A DNA stretch of 64,000 nt from Jeotgalicoccus meleagridis (GCF_903994045.1 NZ_CAJEWD010000008.1:760532-824531), one strand, 5' to 3'. Counted from the first letter of the stretch, positions 37,439 to 46,502 are shown. Notes: generated from the letters alone by a model not told the origin. Translations and numbers: made by a program.

Positions 37439-37472
37439 GCACCTGCTCAAATTTTTTAGCATGAGCAGGCAC
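37439..37472 (-). terminator. Terminator of the pab-pxp operon
   Basis: GCACCTGCTCA and TGAGCAGGCAC pair over 11 positions (one G-U on the minus strand). On the minus strand they are followed by seven T residues. It lies 5 bp past the pxpC stop. Confidence 0.92.
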
Positions 37473-37476
37473 TTCT

Positions 37477-38418
37477 TTACATTTTTTCTTTAACAAGTTC
37501 TTTAGAGATTTTATAGTCAATTGCTTTATAGAGACTTTTTACCCATAGATGATGTTTATACATTTCCACATGTGCATCATCAATATCGACTGCTTTAAAC
37601 TTAATTTTTGAACCCGGTCGTTTTTGACCAAGTTTATGCATGTGATAGCTCGGCACTGTGCCAATATGTGTTTGTTTAGTCACCGCTTCGAAATCATTCA
37701 AGGCGATTGTGAGTTGCTCATTATCGACATAAACGCCACCCAACACTCCAGCATGCTCTATATCAGTTTCTTCAAGTTCAATTTTTTGACCTTCTAAAGT
37801 CAACTTCACTCTATTTTTTTCACTTACCACTGTATATTCTTTTTCCTCAAGTTGTTCATACACTTCATTCGGCACACCTGGTCTTTTAACAAGATGATAA
37901 GTATCTGATAGATACACTTCTACAATAGAATAGACACCGATTCCCCAGCTGACCTTGCGCTTGTTCATCATCATATGGAAAATTTCATCGTGTAAGGATG
38001 TGTAATCACGTCTCATGATGACTTCGTCGCCTGACTTAAGAACGTTAGATTTTTCGATTGCTAAACCACCGGCAACTGCAATATACACACGACAACCTCT
38101 ATTCGATTCACCAAATGATAGAATATCGCCTCTATTAGCATGATAAATCCGATTGTTTTCGACAGTTTCATCATTCATAGTGCCACGAAAATCTCCACCG
38201 GAGTATGCAAAAATTGTCGGTTCTGTAAATTGGATTGCTCCGGGTTGACCAGACATCTCAATCGTCGGTTCATAGACATCGTTACCTACTAATTTATTAG
38301 CGAGTCTAGGAGAAAGATTATCGACCGCACCATTATAGTCATTATTATCTTCTGTGATCGTTTTCGACACGGTTTGCAGAATCGTTAACAGACCACTATC
38401 TTTTATTATTACACTCAT
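37477..38418 (-). CDS. PxpC/KipA-family carboxyltransferase-like protein
   Basis: A 313-residue member of the AHS2 family (5-oxoprolinase subunit PxpC, KipA, allophanate hydrolase subunit 2 type). Recognisable parts are GLLTILQ at the start, SPRLANKLVGN, FAYSGGDF, GDILSFGESNRGCRVYIAVAGGL and the C-terminal KLGQKRPGSKIKF. The usual DLGRxGxxxxGVPxxGAMD stretch is degraded to a different sequence here, so catalysis is uncertain. Its ATG directly abuts the stop of the shortened PxpB-like gene. Confidence 0.8.
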   Translation of the reverse strand: MSVIIKDSGLLTILQTVSKTITEDNNDYNGAVDNLSPRLANKLVGNDVYEPTIEMSGQPGAIQFTEPTIFAYSGGDFRGTMNDETVENNRIYHANRGDILSFGESNRGCRVYIAVAGGLAIEKSNVLKSGDEVIMRRDYTSLHDEIFHMMMNKRKVSWGIGVYSIVEVYLSDTYHLVKRPGVPNEVYEQLEEKEYTVVSEKNRVKLTLEGQKIELEETDIEHAGVLGGVYVDNEQLTIALNDFEAVTKQTHIGTVPSYHMHKLGQKRPGSKIKFKAVDIDDAHVEMYKHHLWVKSLYKAIDYKISKELVKEKM

Positions 38419-38676
38419 TTAACTTACCTCACTATAGCTGTTCAAGATTGGCTCAAGACGAGACATTATATAAAGTGATGGTTCAATTGTATTCTCATTC
38501 TCCATCACTTGGATTGGGTCATAGAAAACAGTGATTGTATCTTTAGTAAAACTAACCCCTTCTATATAATCACTTTGTATTAAGCTCTTATCTTTTAAAA
38601 AATCATTCTCTAAGTTTGCAATTACATCTCTATTGAACTGTCCAGTAATTGCTCTATCTCCATTTGCAAATAACAT
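38419..38676 (-). CDS. Shortened PxpB/KipI-like protein (N-terminal domain only)
   Basis: 85 residues resembling the N-terminal domain of PxpB (AHS1): GDRAITGQF near the start and VSFTKDTITVFYDP near residue 50, matching the GDxALxVxF and VVPTYRSLLVYYDP parts of full-length subunits of about 240 residues. The C-terminal cyclophilin-like half with the GFxPGFPYL and GSVGIAGxQ motifs is absent. The TAA is followed at once by the pxpC ATG, so no remnant is left between them. A natural shortened gene is more likely than a fresh frameshift. Confidence 0.7.
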   Translation of the reverse strand: MLFANGDRAITGQFNRDVIANLENDFLKDKSLIQSDYIEGVSFTKDTITVFYDPIQVMENENTIEPSLYIMSRLEPILNSYSEVS

Positions 38677-38694
38677 ATTACTTGTTCACTCCTC

Positions 38695-38901
38695 TTATCG
38701 GTAAAAGAACTCTAACTCACCAGCAACATAATCTGTAAAGCTGCCCATTGCCATGGCAAATACTACAATGGCAAGCATGATGCCGACGAATCCAATCGAT
38801 ACACCGACAATGACAATATCATTTTTCAACAAGTAGCTGACTAAAAAATGTGTTGCCACCACAATCACAACTACTAATAAGACTAATAACAATGTGTACA
38901 T
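38695..38901 (-). CDS. Small membrane protein, 68 aa
   Basis: 68 residues with two hydrophobic helices (about 2-25 and 32-52) and a short aromatic/acidic tail (GELEFFYR). The ATG at 38901 has GAGGTGG 4-5 nt upstream. An in-frame GTG at 38913 overlaps the pabBC stop and is the alternative start. No family is recognised. It is placed inside the operon between pabBC and the pxpB-like gene. Confidence 0.6.
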   Translation of the reverse strand: MYTLLLVLLVVVIVVATHFLVSYLLKNDIVIVGVSIGFVGIMLAIVVFAMAMGSFTDYVAGELEFFYR

Positions 38902-38909
38902 AAGCCACC

Positions 38910-40586
38910 TCACTTCTGTAGTACTACAGGTACTATTTCTCGAACACTATTAATCATGTATAGCTTTATCTGATTTGTTTCATATTTTTCTTTAAATTCA
39001 TCTAAATTATAATTTTTAAGCTGAAGTTTACCCGCCTTAATCAAAGCCTGGCGCATAACTCCATCTAGTAAACCGACTGAACTGTCAGGTGTATATAAGT
39101 GACTGTCTTCTTCAATCACAAGATTACCAATATTAAATTCAGTCAGGACTTCTTCATCATTATAATATAAGACTAACTCACTTTCACTTGATTCATCTAT
39201 ATAGTGGTGTCTGATTGACGTTTTATTTGATAAAAAATCTCTTGCTGCTCGGATCGGCTTGTGACTGATTTCTGCAGTCATAGAATTTTTATCCTCTATC
39301 GTTTGATGACTGAGAGAATATTCTCCGCTTTTAGCTAAGCTTAAACGCAGTTTATATAGACCATTTAAGATATTATTCTCTTTTACATAGTCTGAAGTGA
39401 CTTTTTCTAAGTCCAGTGATTGAAATCCAAAGAAGCTCGCACTCTTATTTAAACGTTCTTGATGTAGTGCTAGGCGCTTGACTTCACCTTCTTCTAGTCG
39501 CATCGACTCTAGTAAATCATATTGACCCTGCTTTAAAAATGAGGTCTTGTGTAAGATTTCCTCAAACTCTGATTTCGGATTAGAGTCATAAGTAATGCCA
39601 CCACCCGCTGCATAAGTATAGCGATTATCTTCGATTACTAACGTGCGAATCGGCACATTAAAAATTGCTGCTTGGTCTGGATATAAAACGCCAAGCGCAC
39701 CACAATAGTAACCTCTTTTTGTCTTTTCAAGTTTTTCAATTAAGGACATCGTCATTATTTTAGGCGCACCTGTAATTGAACCACACGGGAAAAGCGCATT
39801 AAAAATACCACCTAGACTTAAATCTTCTTTAACTTTAGCTTCAACAGTCGAAATCATCTGATAGACTGTTTGATACTTTTCTATAGTAAAGAGTTTCACA
39901 GCTCGAACAGAATTCTTCTCAGCGACTTTAGATATATCATTACGAAGCAGATCAACAATCATGACATTTTCGGCTTGATCCTTTTTAGAGTGCCTTAAAA
40001 ACTCATAGCTTTCTCGGTCTTTATCAGGATCAGTAAAACGAGGTGCAGTCCCCTTCATTGGTTTGGCTCTAATTGTTAAATCACTATCAAGTTCAAAGAA
40101 TAATTCAGGTGACAGACTTAAGATCTCTTTTTCACCAGTATCTAAATACATGGCGTAATCACCGTTGTTCTTACTAGACAACTGTAAAAAGAGTTGATGA
40201 CTATCTCCAGAAAAATCCCCATAAAATCGTGTTGTATAGTTAACTTGATAAGTATGACCATCTTTAATGTAGTTTCTGACTTGTTCAATATTATCTTCAA
40301 TTTCTTCTTGAGTCTCACTTAGTGATGGTTCAGACATAGAGAATGACAAAGATTTCTCATCACCAAGAAATGCTTCATAAGAAACTGGCTCGTCAAAAAT
40401 CATAAGAATGTATTCATCTTTTTCATAAGTAAGAGCGAACACTGCGTAATAACCTTTATCTTGCATCTTTCTTCCATAATCTAAAGCGTCTTCAACCTTG
40501 GTTGGATATTGAATGATTTCTTTAGGGTCTTTAAAAAAATATTCCTCTATTTTACCGTTCTTTTTAAATTTCGTGTGTGCTCTCAT
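38910..40586 (-). CDS. pabB: Fused aminodeoxychorismate synthase subunit I and 4-amino-4-deoxychorismate lyase
   Basis: 558 residues combining two folate (pABA) steps. The N-terminal part (about 1-345) is the chorismate-binding PabB domain: IRAKPMKGTAPR, ENVMIVDLLRND and PCGSITGAPKIMTM. The C-terminal part (about 360-558) is a class IV aminotransferase-fold PabC lyase: LLESMRLEEGEVKRLALHQERL and GLLDGVMRQALI. Together with PabA it would make p-aminobenzoate from chorismate and glutamine. The ATG at 40586 follows GGAGG by 9 nt and overlaps the pabA end by 23 bp. Confidence 0.92.
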   Translation of the reverse strand: MRAHTKFKKNGKIEEYFFKDPKEIIQYPTKVEDALDYGRKMQDKGYYAVFALTYEKDEYILMIFDEPVSYEAFLGDEKSLSFSMSEPSLSETQEEIEDNIEQVRNYIKDGHTYQVNYTTRFYGDFSGDSHQLFLQLSSKNNGDYAMYLDTGEKEILSLSPELFFELDSDLTIRAKPMKGTAPRFTDPDKDRESYEFLRHSKKDQAENVMIVDLLRNDISKVAEKNSVRAVKLFTIEKYQTVYQMISTVEAKVKEDLSLGGIFNALFPCGSITGAPKIMTMSLIEKLEKTKRGYYCGALGVLYPDQAAIFNVPIRTLVIEDNRYTYAAGGGITYDSNPKSEFEEILHKTSFLKQGQYDLLESMRLEEGEVKRLALHQERLNKSASFFGFQSLDLEKVTSDYVKENNILNGLYKLRLSLAKSGEYSLSHQTIEDKNSMTAEISHKPIRAARDFLSNKTSIRHHYIDESSESELVLYYNDEEVLTEFNIGNLVIEEDSHLYTPDSSVGLLDGVMRQALIKAGKLQLKNYNLDEFKEKYETNQIKLYMINSVREIVPVVLQK

Positions 40587-41166
40587 TATGACTTTCCTCC
40601 ACAGCAATTCTAATAAAGTTATTGATTTGCTCACGCCCATGTTCTGATAAGATAGCTTCCGGATGATACTGGAGACCGAATACAGGATACTCCTTAGCAC
40701 GGATAGCCATGTTAACTCCTTGATCAGTTTGCCCGACAATATCAAAACGACTAGTTTGACCAAAACAAGTTAGTGAATGGTAACGACAAGCCATAACTGG
40801 AGAAGGAATATCTTGATAAAGACCTTGACCGTCGTGCTCTACACCGTAGACATGCCCATGAATCGGACGTTCTGCACGACTTACTTGACCGCCTGCTAAA
40901 TGCCAGAGCATTTGATGGCCTAAACAGATGCCAAGTACTGGTAGAGACTCCCAGTGTTCTTTAATAAAGTTAAGCACCTCAGGTCGATCTGTTGGGTGCG
41001 ACGGACCAGGAGAAATGACCAGTCCGATAATATTTTCTCTTAACTTATAAGTTGCTAAGCCATCTGGTCGGACCACTTCAATTCCGACTCCATATGGATT
41101 ACTTTCTATGTAATGCACAAGATTATATGTAAATGAATCGTAGTTATCAATCATTAATAAATTCAC
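40564..41166 (-). CDS. pabA: Aminodeoxychorismate synthase, glutamine amidotransferase subunit
   Basis: Class I glutamine amidotransferase that supplies ammonia to PabB. The 200 residues contain LLMIDNYDSFTYN at the start, the oxyanion region VISPGPSHP, the nucleophile elbow LGICLGHQ, and the His-Glu pair in FGLQYHPEA. Adjacency to a PabB (not TrpE) partner supports pabA. The start is GTG with AGGAGA 8 nt upstream. It is the first gene of the pabA-pabBC-small membrane protein-pxpB'-pxpC run. Confidence 0.93.
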   Translation of the reverse strand: MNLLMIDNYDSFTYNLVHYIESNPYGVGIEVVRPDGLATYKLRENIIGLVISPGPSHPTDRPEVLNFIKEHWESLPVLGICLGHQMLWHLAGGQVSRAERPIHGHVYGVEHDGQGLYQDIPSPVMACRYHSLTCFGQTSRFDIVGQTDQGVNMAIRAKEYPVFGLQYHPEAILSEHGREQINNFIRIAVEESHNESTHEI

Positions 41167-41255
41167 TGGACTATTCTCCTGTAACTATTTTATTTACTAA
41201 TAATATCATATTGATGATAATTTCAATAATAGAATCGGTAATAGGTTGGATGTCG

Positions 41256-41295
41256 CTAGCTAAAGAACAGTGTTACACTTATCATAACTAGCTAG
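41256..41295. promoter_or_regulatory. Inverted repeat upstream of the MFS gene
   Basis: CTAGCTA (41256-41262) and TAGCTAG (41289-41295) are perfect 7-bp arms 26 nt apart in the 154-bp gap between divergent pabA and the MFS gene. It ends 25 bp before the MFS ATG, so it could be an operator or a leader hairpin. No regulator gene is adjacent. Confidence 0.35.
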
Positions 41296-41320
41296 ATTTT
41301 TAAAGAAAAGAAGGGGAAAT

Positions 41321-42514
41321 ATGAAAATAGATAAGGAAATACCAAGAATTTGGACAAAAGATTTTGTCATTATCATCATTGCAAACTTTTTTATTTTTAC
41401 ATCTTTTCAAATGACCTTACCCACCCTTCCTTTATATGTTCAAGAGATCACCGCATCTGATACTTGGGTTGGTTTAATCGTAGGTGTTTTTACTTTCTCC
41501 GCCCTCTTAATCCGACCGTTTGGTGGACATATTCTTGATAAAAGCGGACGTGCACCGGTCTTTTTAACTGGTTTATTAATATTAGTTGTGTCCTTATACT
41601 CTCTTGCTGCTTCTACAACGATACTCATACTTGTTATTGTCAGAGTCGTTCAGGGGCTTGGATGGGGTTTATCGAATACCGCTTCAGGCACAATCGCATC
41701 TGACTTAGTGCCAAGAGAACGTCGTGGTGAAGGTCTTGGTTATTTTGGACTGAGTGGTAACCTAGCACTTGCTGTCGGTCCGGCACTTGGTTTGTTTTTA
41801 GTAAATCATATCAGATTTTCTTCACTTTTTTTAATCTGTGGATCCTTAACGCTAATCGCTCTCTTATTAGCACTTACAATCAAGTACAAAAAAGTTGAAC
41901 CAGAGACAAAAATGTCACAGGAAAACAAAGTAGTAGAAAAATCGCGTATGCAAGTCGTGGAAAAACGTGCACTACCTGCTTCCACACTCCTATTCTTTAT
42001 TACTTTTACTTTTGGTGGGATTGCTACTTTCTTACCAGCATACTCTTTCGAACAAGGATTTCCGTCCTATGCAATTCAACTATACTTTGTCATTTACGCA
42101 GTATCTCTTGTGACAACGCGTCTATTTGCTGGTCGTATCTTTGACCGACGGGGTCTCGCAATTGTGTTTATACCGGGAACTATTCTAATTATCATTGGTC
42201 TTGTTTTACTGGCTCTCTTGAAATCACAGGCCTTTTTATACTTTGGGGCAATGTTTTACGGCCTTGGTTTTGGTACCATTCAGCCTGCTCTGCAAGCTTC
42301 AGCGATTAACACCACACCACCTGAGAAGCGCGGTATGGCTAACGCAACTTTCTTCTCATCCTTTGACTTAGGTGTTGGGCTTGGAGCGATGACTTTTGGT
42401 TTAGTTTCACAGTACATCGACTATGCATCAATTTATTGGATTAGTGCAACAAGTGCTAGTCTTGCCCTAGTACTCTACTTTATCCTGAGAATGTCAAATA
42501 AATTTGCTTCTTAG
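41321..42514 (+). CDS. MFS transporter
   Basis: A 397-residue major facilitator protein with 12 predicted helices and a basic central loop (about 185-215). The helix 2-3 loop motif is GGHILDKSGRAPVF (motif A type), repeated as GRIFDRRGLAIVF in the second half. Efflux of a small molecule is likely, but the substrate is not inferable. An AAGGGG site precedes the ATG. It is divergent from the pab operon. Confidence 0.88.
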   Translation: MKIDKEIPRIWTKDFVIIIIANFFIFTSFQMTLPTLPLYVQEITASDTWVGLIVGVFTFSALLIRPFGGHILDKSGRAPVFLTGLLILVVSLYSLAASTTILILVIVRVVQGLGWGLSNTASGTIASDLVPRERRGEGLGYFGLSGNLALAVGPALGLFLVNHIRFSSLFLICGSLTLIALLLALTIKYKKVEPETKMSQENKVVEKSRMQVVEKRALPASTLLFFITFTFGGIATFLPAYSFEQGFPSYAIQLYFVIYAVSLVTTRLFAGRIFDRRGLAIVFIPGTILIIIGLVLLALLKSQAFLYFGAMFYGLGFGTIQPALQASAINTTPPEKRGMANATFFSSFDLGVGLGAMTFGLVSQYIDYASIYWISATSASLALVLYFILRMSNKFAS

Positions 42515-42526
42515 TAATTAGTTTAT

Positions 42527-42552
42527 GTTTACATCTTCTTAAAAATGGAAAT
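42527..42552 (+). promoter_or_regulatory. Possible sigma-B promoter for the GlsB-like gene
   Basis: GTTTAC-14 nt-GGAAAT resembles the staphylococcal sigma-B consensus (GwwTww, 12-15 nt, GGGwAw) and lies 53 bp before the ATG of a stress-type membrane protein. One mismatch in the GGG makes this tentative. Confidence 0.35.
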
Positions 42553-42604
42553 ATATAAATTGTAAGTCTTTATATATTAGATTTTTAATTAGGAGGAATA
42601 TAAA

Positions 42605-42862
42605 ATGGGTTGGTTATGGACATTAATAGTCGGAGGTATTCTCGGTTGGTTAGCAGGGCTAATCATTTCAAGAGATGTACCATTTGGAATTATTGGTAAC
42701 ATTATTGCAGGTTTAATCGGAGCTTCTATCGGTAATGCGATTGGCTTAGACTTTGGACCTACACTCGGCGGAATGAGTATTATCGGTACTTTAGCGGGTG
42801 CCATCATTCTAATTCTTGTTGTATCATTTATCTTTAACTTAATTAAAGGTAACAAAGCTTAA
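42605..42862 (+). CDS. GlsB/YeaQ/YmgE-family stress membrane protein
   Basis: An 85-residue, glycine-rich protein with three hydrophobic helices, following the family pattern WxxxxGGILGWLAGLI...GIIGNIIAGLIGASIGNAIG...GTLAGAIILILVVSFI. Members are transglycosylase-associated or stress-linked membrane proteins of unclear biochemistry. In staphylococci they accompany the alkaline shock system. A strong AGGAGG box precedes the ATG. Confidence 0.88.
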   Translation: MGWLWTLIVGGILGWLAGLIISRDVPFGIIGNIIAGLIGASIGNAIGLDFGPTLGGMSIIGTLAGAIILILVVSFIFNLIKGNKA

Positions 42863-42870
42863 AAGGAAAT

Positions 42871-42891
42871 CCCCTGGAATCTTTCCAGGGG
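42871..42891. terminator. Terminator between the GlsB-like gene and ABC exporter
   Basis: CCCCTGGAA and TTCCAGGGG form a perfect 9-bp stem with a 3-nt loop, then AATTTTCTT. It lies between convergent genes and could serve both. Confidence 0.85.
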
Positions 42892-42898
42892 AATTTTC

Positions 42899-44629
42899 TT
42901 ATCCCATTTGCATGAGATACATCTTACTATATGTTTGGTTTAGGTCCATTAGCTCTTGGTGATTTCCTCTTTCCTTAATCTCACCGTTATCTAAGAGCAC
43001 AATTTGGTCTGCATGTTGAATTGTCGATAAACGGTGTGCAATGATAAAGGTTGTACGGTTGTGACTAACCACTTTCATAGCGTATTGAATCAATTGCTCA
43101 GTTTCTGAATCGATATTTGAAGTCGCTTCATCTAAGACTAAGACTCTAGGATTGAAAGCCAAGGCTCTCGCAAATGAAATTAATTGTCTCTCCCCGAGTG
43201 ATAGGGTTGCACCTCGCTCAGTTAGTTGCGTGTGGATGCCATCTTCTAACTTATCTAGAAGCGGTCCAGCACCGACATCTCTCAGTGCTTTTTCAACAGT
43301 CTCTTCTGAAATATCCTCATTATTTAAACGAACATTATAGAGTAAGCTTCCCGAATAAATAAATGGATCCTGGAGCACAATGGACATATACTGTCTGAGA
43401 TTTTGCTTGTTAATCGTTTTAGTATTTTCTTGATCAAAGTATATCCCACCTTGACTTGGATCATAAAAGCGCATGAGTAAGTTAATAATTGATGACTTAC
43501 CAGATCCTGTATGACCGACTAAGGCAACAGTCTCTCCCTTGGTTACATCTAGATTAATATTTTTCAATACTTCTCTTTTACCATCATATGAAAAACTCAC
43601 ATCTTTAAAACGAATATTACCTGAGAAATCATCCAAGTGACCTGTATCCATTTCCTCAGCTTCAGAATCCAGTAGTTCAAACACTTTGTTAGCAGCAACA
43701 CGTGCTTGTTCAAAGATACTGAGTTGACCCACAATATTAAATAATGGATTGAAGAAGCGGGTGATATAGTCCACTAAGAGGTACATAGTACCGACTGTGA
43801 GCGCTGTACTATCACTAAGAAAAACAGAAGCGAAAATGTAAACTAAGATTGCAAATACTAATGAACGGATGGAGTTCGCTAGGTTTTCTCCCATTAAACT
43901 TTCAAGTTTAACTAGACTCGCGCCACTTCTATAATACGCTTGGTTCACTTCTTCAAACTCGTTCATAATCTGCTCTTCTCGGTTAAACACTTGAATAATC
44001 GACATGCCATTTATGGATTCATTAATCATGGCATTCATCTCACTATTTTTCTCTCTTTTAATATGGTTGTTTTCATTAGAATATTTTCTATAAATAATCC
44101 CCCATAAAATGATAATGGGAATTGAGAGTAACATTATAATCCCTGTCCATGTATTGATTAAAAACACAATCGTAACGATACTCACGATAGTTAAAATACT
44201 CGATAAAATCATCGGAATTACTGAAGTAAATAATTCTAAAATGGATTCTGTATCATTAGTGATACGAGCAACCACTTTTCCTGCAGGTAAATTATCGAAG
44301 TATTTAATCGGTAATCTTTGCACATGTCTAAAGACATCTTTTCTCATTTGTTGAATGGCTTTCGTCCCAGCTGATACTAAATAAATTAATGAGAAATAAG
44401 AAACGACTGAGTGCATAAGTTTAAGACCTAAGAATAGAGCAATTAAGTACAGAATAGGTCTCAAGACGATGTTGCCCTCGCCTAGTCTAATGTGATTGTC
44501 GATAATGCTTGCTGAAATTAACGGTCCAATCAGTTCGAAACCAATCATAAGAAACAGTAGAATTAAACCGATAATAAATGGCCCCTTAAATTTCAATATA
44601 TAAGGTATTAAGCGTTTCATTTCTGTCAT
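42899..44629 (-). CDS. Heterodimeric ABC exporter subunit, catalytic-glutamate half (YheH/BmrD-like)
   Basis: A 576-residue half transporter with six membrane helices (1-310) and an ATPase domain. Walker A is VGHTGSGKSS. The signature motif is degenerate (LSLGERQ), but Walker B with the catalytic glutamate is normal (VLVLDEATSNID). Its partner has the reverse pattern, so the pair would form one consensus and one degenerate ATP site, as in BmrC/BmrD-type multidrug exporters. The start overlaps the partner's stop (ATGA). Confidence 0.92.
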   Translation of the reverse strand: MTEMKRLIPYILKFKGPFIIGLILLFLMIGFELIGPLISASIIDNHIRLGEGNIVLRPILYLIALFLGLKLMHSVVSYFSLIYLVSAGTKAIQQMRKDVFRHVQRLPIKYFDNLPAGKVVARITNDTESILELFTSVIPMILSSILTIVSIVTIVFLINTWTGIIMLLSIPIIILWGIIYRKYSNENNHIKREKNSEMNAMINESINGMSIIQVFNREEQIMNEFEEVNQAYYRSGASLVKLESLMGENLANSIRSLVFAILVYIFASVFLSDSTALTVGTMYLLVDYITRFFNPLFNIVGQLSIFEQARVAANKVFELLDSEAEEMDTGHLDDFSGNIRFKDVSFSYDGKREVLKNINLDVTKGETVALVGHTGSGKSSIINLLMRFYDPSQGGIYFDQENTKTINKQNLRQYMSIVLQDPFIYSGSLLYNVRLNNEDISEETVEKALRDVGAGPLLDKLEDGIHTQLTERGATLSLGERQLISFARALAFNPRVLVLDEATSNIDSETEQLIQYAMKVVSHNRTTFIIAHRLSTIQHADQIVLLDNGEIKERGNHQELMDLNQTYSKMYLMQMG

Positions 44630-46362
44630 GACATGTCACCCCCTGTTAGGTAGTAATCATTTTGTTCGCTATACCAATTGCCCGCTTTAGATAAAGCTTC
44701 ATGACTACCACTTTCCACAATGCGGCCTTTTTCTAAAACGATAATTTTATCAGCATGATGCACTGCAGATAAACGATGTGTAATAATAATCGTTGTTTTT
44801 CCTTGTCTATGTGTCCGAATATGATTGATGATTCGCGCTTCCGTTCTCGCATCCACAGCACTAAGTGCATCATCTAAAATTAAAATATCTGGATCCTTAA
44901 TCAGACTTCTGGCAATAGAAATCCTTTGTTTTTGCCCCCCACTTAAGGAAATCCCCTTCTCTCCAACTAAAGTATCTAAGCCTTCAGGCATGCGTTTTAA
45001 ATCTTCGTCAAAAGCACTTAGCTCTATCGCTGACTTCAATTCTTCATCGCTTGCATCTTCTTTACCGAAGAGAATATTCTCTTTGACCGTTCTAGAAAAC
45101 AAGATATTTTCCTGGGAAACATAACCGAGCTTGTCTCTGAGCGATTGACGGTCTAAGGTCGAAATGTTTTGCCCATCTATCAGCAGGTTTCCGCTAGCTT
45201 CAGGGTAAATTCTTAAAAGTTGTTTGATAAAAGTCGATTTACCGCTGCCCGTCTTACCGACAATACCTAAGGTTTCGCCTTTGGAAAGCTCAACTGTAAT
45301 GTCTTCTAAATTGTTATGTGTACTGAGAGGGTATTTAAAAGTGACATCTTTAAATGATAAACCTGTGTCACTTACAGACTGATCGCCAGTTTCATCTAGC
45401 ACATCCACCTCATCAAGCACCCCTTGAATTCTGTCATAAGATGCATTACCACGTTCCATAATGTTAAACAGCATACCTAAGGCATACATTGGCCAGATCA
45501 ACATATTTAAATACACATTAAAAGTGATTAATTGACCCACTGTCATCCCACCATTATTAACTAAGACTGCACCGTATCCAAAAGAAATTGCGATGCTGAT
45601 AGAAACCACAATGATTGTTAGTGGTTGGAAGAAGGCATCTAGTCTTTTTGTTCTCATAAATTTCTTTAAATAGGACTCGGTTAAATTATGAAAGCGACCT
45701 GCTTCTGCTTCTTCTTGCACATAAGAACGCGTCAATCTGACACCTTCCACTACTTCTAAGACCGCATCGTTCATCACACCAAAGGACTCTTGGGCGGATT
45801 TATGGGCTTTATTGATCTTTTTACCTAGTTTCGATTCAATAATTGCTAAAGCAGGTAAAGGAATCAAAGCAAAAATCGTTAATGGCCAAGAAATAGTAAA
45901 GCCCATTACCAAGATAATTGTGAGTAGAAAGGTCGTCGAGTCTAAGAGCGTAATAATTCCAAAGCCCGTTGCCATATTGACTGTTCTTAGATCATTAGTC
46001 GACTTAGCCATCAAATCCCCAGTTTTATTCTTTTCATAAAAAGTCGGTGAAAAAATTAAGAATTTCTTCATGAGTCGGCTGCGTAAAATATTTTCAATTT
46101 TAATCGCACCTTCAAATAGTAAATAGGCCCAAATATAGGAAAAAACATAAGATAAGACAATAATGACAAGAAATATCCCAATTATTTGCCACATTAATAC
46201 TTGAGTCATCGTGCCATCATTAATAAAGTCTATTGTTTTACCAATTAGCTGGGCTGGTATAACATCTATGATATTCGCTAAAAGTAAAAGAATAACAATA
46301 ATCAAATACCGTTTTTTATTCGATAAAATATACCATCCAATCTTGCTGATGTAATCTAACAT
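44626..46362 (-). CDS. Heterodimeric ABC exporter subunit, canonical-signature half (YheI/BmrC-like)
   Basis: A 578-residue half transporter with six membrane helices, Walker A VGKTGSGKST and a canonical signature LSGGQKQR. Walker B is followed by aspartate instead of glutamate (ILILDDALSAVD). That is the hallmark of the non-catalytic site half. Drug or lipid export is the likely function. It is the first gene after a leader-peptide attenuator. AAAGGGGAG lies 8 nt before the ATG. B. subtilis bmrCD, a homologous pair, is also controlled by a leader peptide (BmrB). Confidence 0.92.
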   Translation of the reverse strand: MLDYISKIGWYILSNKKRYLIIVILLLLANIIDVIPAQLIGKTIDFINDGTMTQVLMWQIIGIFLVIIVLSYVFSYIWAYLLFEGAIKIENILRSRLMKKFLIFSPTFYEKNKTGDLMAKSTNDLRTVNMATGFGIITLLDSTTFLLTIILVMGFTISWPLTIFALIPLPALAIIESKLGKKINKAHKSAQESFGVMNDAVLEVVEGVRLTRSYVQEEAEAGRFHNLTESYLKKFMRTKRLDAFFQPLTIIVVSISIAISFGYGAVLVNNGGMTVGQLITFNVYLNMLIWPMYALGMLFNIMERGNASYDRIQGVLDEVDVLDETGDQSVSDTGLSFKDVTFKYPLSTHNNLEDITVELSKGETLGIVGKTGSGKSTFIKQLLRIYPEASGNLLIDGQNISTLDRQSLRDKLGYVSQENILFSRTVKENILFGKEDASDEELKSAIELSAFDEDLKRMPEGLDTLVGEKGISLSGGQKQRISIARSLIKDPDILILDDALSAVDARTEARIINHIRTHRQGKTTIIITHRLSAVHHADKIIVLEKGRIVESGSHEALSKAGNWYSEQNDYYLTGGDMS

Positions 46363-46408
46363 AAATCATGCTCCCCTTTGTTAAACTCCCCTTTTAAAGA
46401 CAAAAAAA

Positions 46409-46431
46409 GCGCGCACTATTAATGTGCACGC
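46409..46431 (-). terminator. Second attenuator terminator before the ABC exporter
   Basis: GCGTGCAC/GTGCGCGC on the minus strand form an 8-bp stem (one G-U) with a 7-nt loop and a seven-T tail. It stands between the leader ORF and the exporter genes, not after any full-length gene, so it must control readthrough. Confidence 0.9.
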
Positions 46432-46445
46432 AAAATTTGCATAAA

Positions 46446-46469
46446 AATAGAGAGGTCATCCTCTCTATT
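46446..46469 (-). terminator. First attenuator terminator before the ABC exporter
   Basis: The minus strand AATAGAGAGG-ATGA-CCTCTCTATT is a perfect 10-bp stem and then TTTAT. Its 5' arm is complementary at 9 of 10 positions to CCTCTGTATT inside the leader ORF (46516-46525). An alternative antiterminator can therefore form. Confidence 0.9.
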
Positions 46470-46502
46470 CCTTATATTTATAATCACAGAAAAATCCGTA
46501 TT

